Of a stretch of 32,482 bases of DNA, positions 31,001 through 32,482 are shown in pieces. The position numbers and the translations under genes were made by a program. The DNA is from Candidatus Aminicenantota bacterium (GTDB lineage: Bacteria; Acidobacteriota; Aminicenantia; Aminicenantales; UBA4085): assembly GCA_030691735.1 (NCBI GenBank), contig JAUYDS010000030.1, forward strand, positions 1-32,482, written 5' to 3'. The notes beneath the pieces were generated by a model that saw nothing but the letters and a program-made list of their open reading frames with translations, made no database searches and was not told the origin of the DNA. The first letter of the stretch is position 1; every line of letters begins with the position of its first letter.

Positions 31001-32482
31001 TCAGCGCTTACGCCCAGGCGACTTCGTCCTCTTCGTTGTTCTGACCGGAGCGGGCGTCTTCGCCGCGGGCGCGTTCAGCAGGGCCGCCCGGGCCGCCGCC
31101 AGGCGGGCGATCGGCACGCGGAACGGCGAACAGCTGACGTAGTTCAGGCCGATGAGGTGGCAGAACTCGATGCTCGAGGGATCGCCGCCGTGCTCTCCGC
31201 AGATGCCGAGCTTGATCCCCGGGCGCGTCTTCCGCCCTCTCTCGACGGCCATGCGCATGAGCTGGCCGACGCCGTCCCGGTCCAGGACTTCGAACGGGTT
31301 CTTGGCGTAGATCTCTTTTTCAACATAGGGACCAAGGAAGCGCTCAGCGTCGTCGCGGCTCACACCGAGGGTCGTCTGGGTCAGGTCGTTCGTCCCAAAG
31401 CTGAAGAACTCGGCCACGGCCGCGATCTCGTCGGCCGTAACGGCCCCGCGCGGGATCTCGATCATCGTCCCGACTAGGTATTTGAACTTGACGCCCTGTT
31501 CCTTCATGACGGCCTCGGCCGTTTGCCGGACGAGCTTTTCCTGATGGGCGAGCTCCTTGACATGGCCGACCAGCGGGATCATGACCTCGGGTTCGACCTC
31601 GATCCCCTTCTTTTTCGTCGCCGCGGCGGCCTCGAAGATGGCCCGAGCCTGCATTTCGGTGATCTCGGGATAGATGATGCCCAGCCGGCAGCCGCGGAAG
31701 CCGAGCATCGGATTGAATTCATGGAGCGATTCGACGCGCTCCTTGACCTTCTCGTAGGAGAGGCCCATCTCCGCCGCCAGCGCGCGCTGATCCTTTTCCT
31801 CGTGCGGGAGGAACTCATGGAGCGGCGGGTCGATCGTGCGGATGGTCACCGGGCGGCCGTTCATGACCTCGAAGATGCCGGCGAAATCTTTCCGCTGGAG
31901 GGGCAGCAGCTTGGCCAGGGCGGCTTTTCGCTGCTCGAGCGAGTCGGCCAGGATCATCTCGCGCATCGGGCCGATCTTGCCCTCGCCGAAGAACATGTGC
32001 TCAGTCCGGCAGAGGCCGATGCCCTCCGCGCCGAAGGCGACGGCGTTTCGCGCCTGGTCGGGCTGGTCGGCATTCGTCCGGATCTTCAAGGTGCGATACA
32101 TGTCCGCCCACCTCATGACCTTGTTGAACGTCTGGTAGACGGGAGCTTTTTTCGGGTCGAGCGTTTTCTCCACCATGACCTGGAGCACTTCCGACGGCTT
32201 CGTATTGATCTTGCCCTCGATGACCTGGCCGGTCGTGCCGTCGATGGAAATCCAGTCGCCTTCTTTGAGCGTCCGGCCCTTTACCGTCATGATGTGCTGC
32301 GCGTAGTCGATGGCCAGATCGCCGCAACCGGCGACGCAGACGCGGCCCATCTGCCGGGCGACGAGGGCGGCGTGGGAGGTCATGCCCCCGCGCGCCGTCA
32401 GGATCCCTTCGGCCGCGTTCATGCCCTTGATGTCCTCGGGCGAGGTCTCGATCCGGGTCAGGATGACCTTCTCGCCTTTCTT
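31001..32482 (-). CDS. ppdK: Pyruvate phosphate dikinase, C-terminal part (cut by the window edge)
   Basis: At least 493 residues of PPDK, which interconverts pyruvate, ATP and Pi with PEP, AMP and PPi. The visible part starts inside the swivelling phosphohistidine domain ([21 protein letters not shown], with the catalytic His in TSHAA) and continues through the PEP/pyruvate-binding TIM barrel: [58 protein letters not shown] and the catalytic Cys in [10 protein letters not shown]. The frame is open to the right edge, so the ATP-grasp domain lies outside. Beyond the normal end ([17 protein letters not shown]) there is an unusual Lys/Arg/Pro/Thr-rich tail of about 28 residues ending SPGRKR. The enzyme fits a PPi-dependent, glycolytic or gluconeogenic anaerobic metabolism. 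Confidence 0.95.
   Translation of the reverse strand, partial: KKGEKVILTRIETSPEDIKGMNAAEGILTARGGMTSHAALVARQMGRVCVAGCGDLAIDYAQHIMTVKGRTLKEGDWISIDGTTGQVIEGKINTKPSEVLQVMVEKTLDPKKAPVYQTFNKVMRWADMYRTLKIRTNADQPDQARNAVAFGAEGIGLCRTEHMFFGEGKIGPMREMILADSLEQRKAALAKLLPLQRKDFAGIFEVMNGRPVTIRTIDPPLHEFLPHEEKDQRALAAEMGLSYEKVKERVESLHEFNPMLGFRGCRLGIIYPEITEMQARAIFEAAAATKKKGIEVEPEVMIPLVGHVKELAHQEKLVRQTAEAVMKEQGVKFKYLVGTMIEIPRGAVTADEIAAVAEFFSFGTNDLTQTTLGVSRDDAERFLGPYVEKEIYAKNPFEVLDRDGVGQLMRMAVERGRKTRPGIKLGICGEHGGDPSSIEFCHLIGLNYVSCSPFRVPIARLAAARAALLNAPAAKTPAPVRTTKRTKSPGRKR

Overview
The window is GC-rich bacterial DNA with tightly packed genes, many overlapping by 4 to 28 bases. Lipoprotein signals, an HlyD/MacA-type periplasmic adaptor, an undecaprenyl-phosphate sugar transferase and an SLH-containing lipoprotein point to a Gram-negative, didermic, probably anaerobic or peptide-fermenting organism (PPDK, Fe-S flavoproteins, several peptidases). 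The mixture resembles Candidatus Aminicenantes or a nearby Acidobacteriota-like lineage. That placement is inference only; no rRNA or tRNA gene is visible.

Layout. 266-2909: a MacA-like adaptor, a MacB-type ATPase and a Yip1-family membrane protein, without a permease in view. 3005-5101: a DUF4388/PATAN protein, a 28-residue membrane micro-ORF and miaA. 5303-8492: hflX, a TPR-SLH lipoprotein and pgsA. 8493-9647: no firm gene, but three blocks of palindromic repeats and a strongly structured inverted duplication. 16795-9648 on the minus strand: a surface-polysaccharide cluster (four GT4 and one GT2 glycosyltransferases, then a WbaP/WcaJ-type initiating transferase). 17009-29599: mostly peptide and amino-acid use, namely an M20 peptidase, a histone-deacetylase-like amidohydrolase (minus), a large Fe-S/FAD oxidoreductase with a DAO-type FAD partner, pcnB (minus), a dipeptidyl peptidase IV and an amidase fused to BNR/Ycf48-like repeats. 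29647-30955: a MaoC-like hydratase (minus) and an RHH-PIN toxin-antitoxin pair. 31001-32482: the 3' part of pyruvate phosphate dikinase (minus), cut by the right edge.

The most striking feature is a modular palindromic element of about 105 bp (short form 66 bp, composite 144 bp) present six times. Three copies lie inside genes, in frame: in the linker of the Fe-S oxidoreductase, between the two lobes of a glycosyltransferase, and as the C-terminus of the amidase-BNR protein. The intragenic copies measure 66, 105 and 105 bases, all multiples of three; two of the intergenic ones measure 104 and 106. Both strands of the element can be read without stops in the frame used. This resembles the Rickettsia palindromic elements that insert into proteins, but the sequence is different. 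At least four further repeat families (REP-like hairpins and palindromes) fill the intergenic spaces, with no transposase in the window.

Promoters can be read in front of several genes. Three of them (DUF4388 gene, pgsA, first glycosyltransferase) put the -10 box 6 to 8 bases before the ATG, which suggests leaderless mRNAs beside genes with ordinary Shine-Dalgarno sites.
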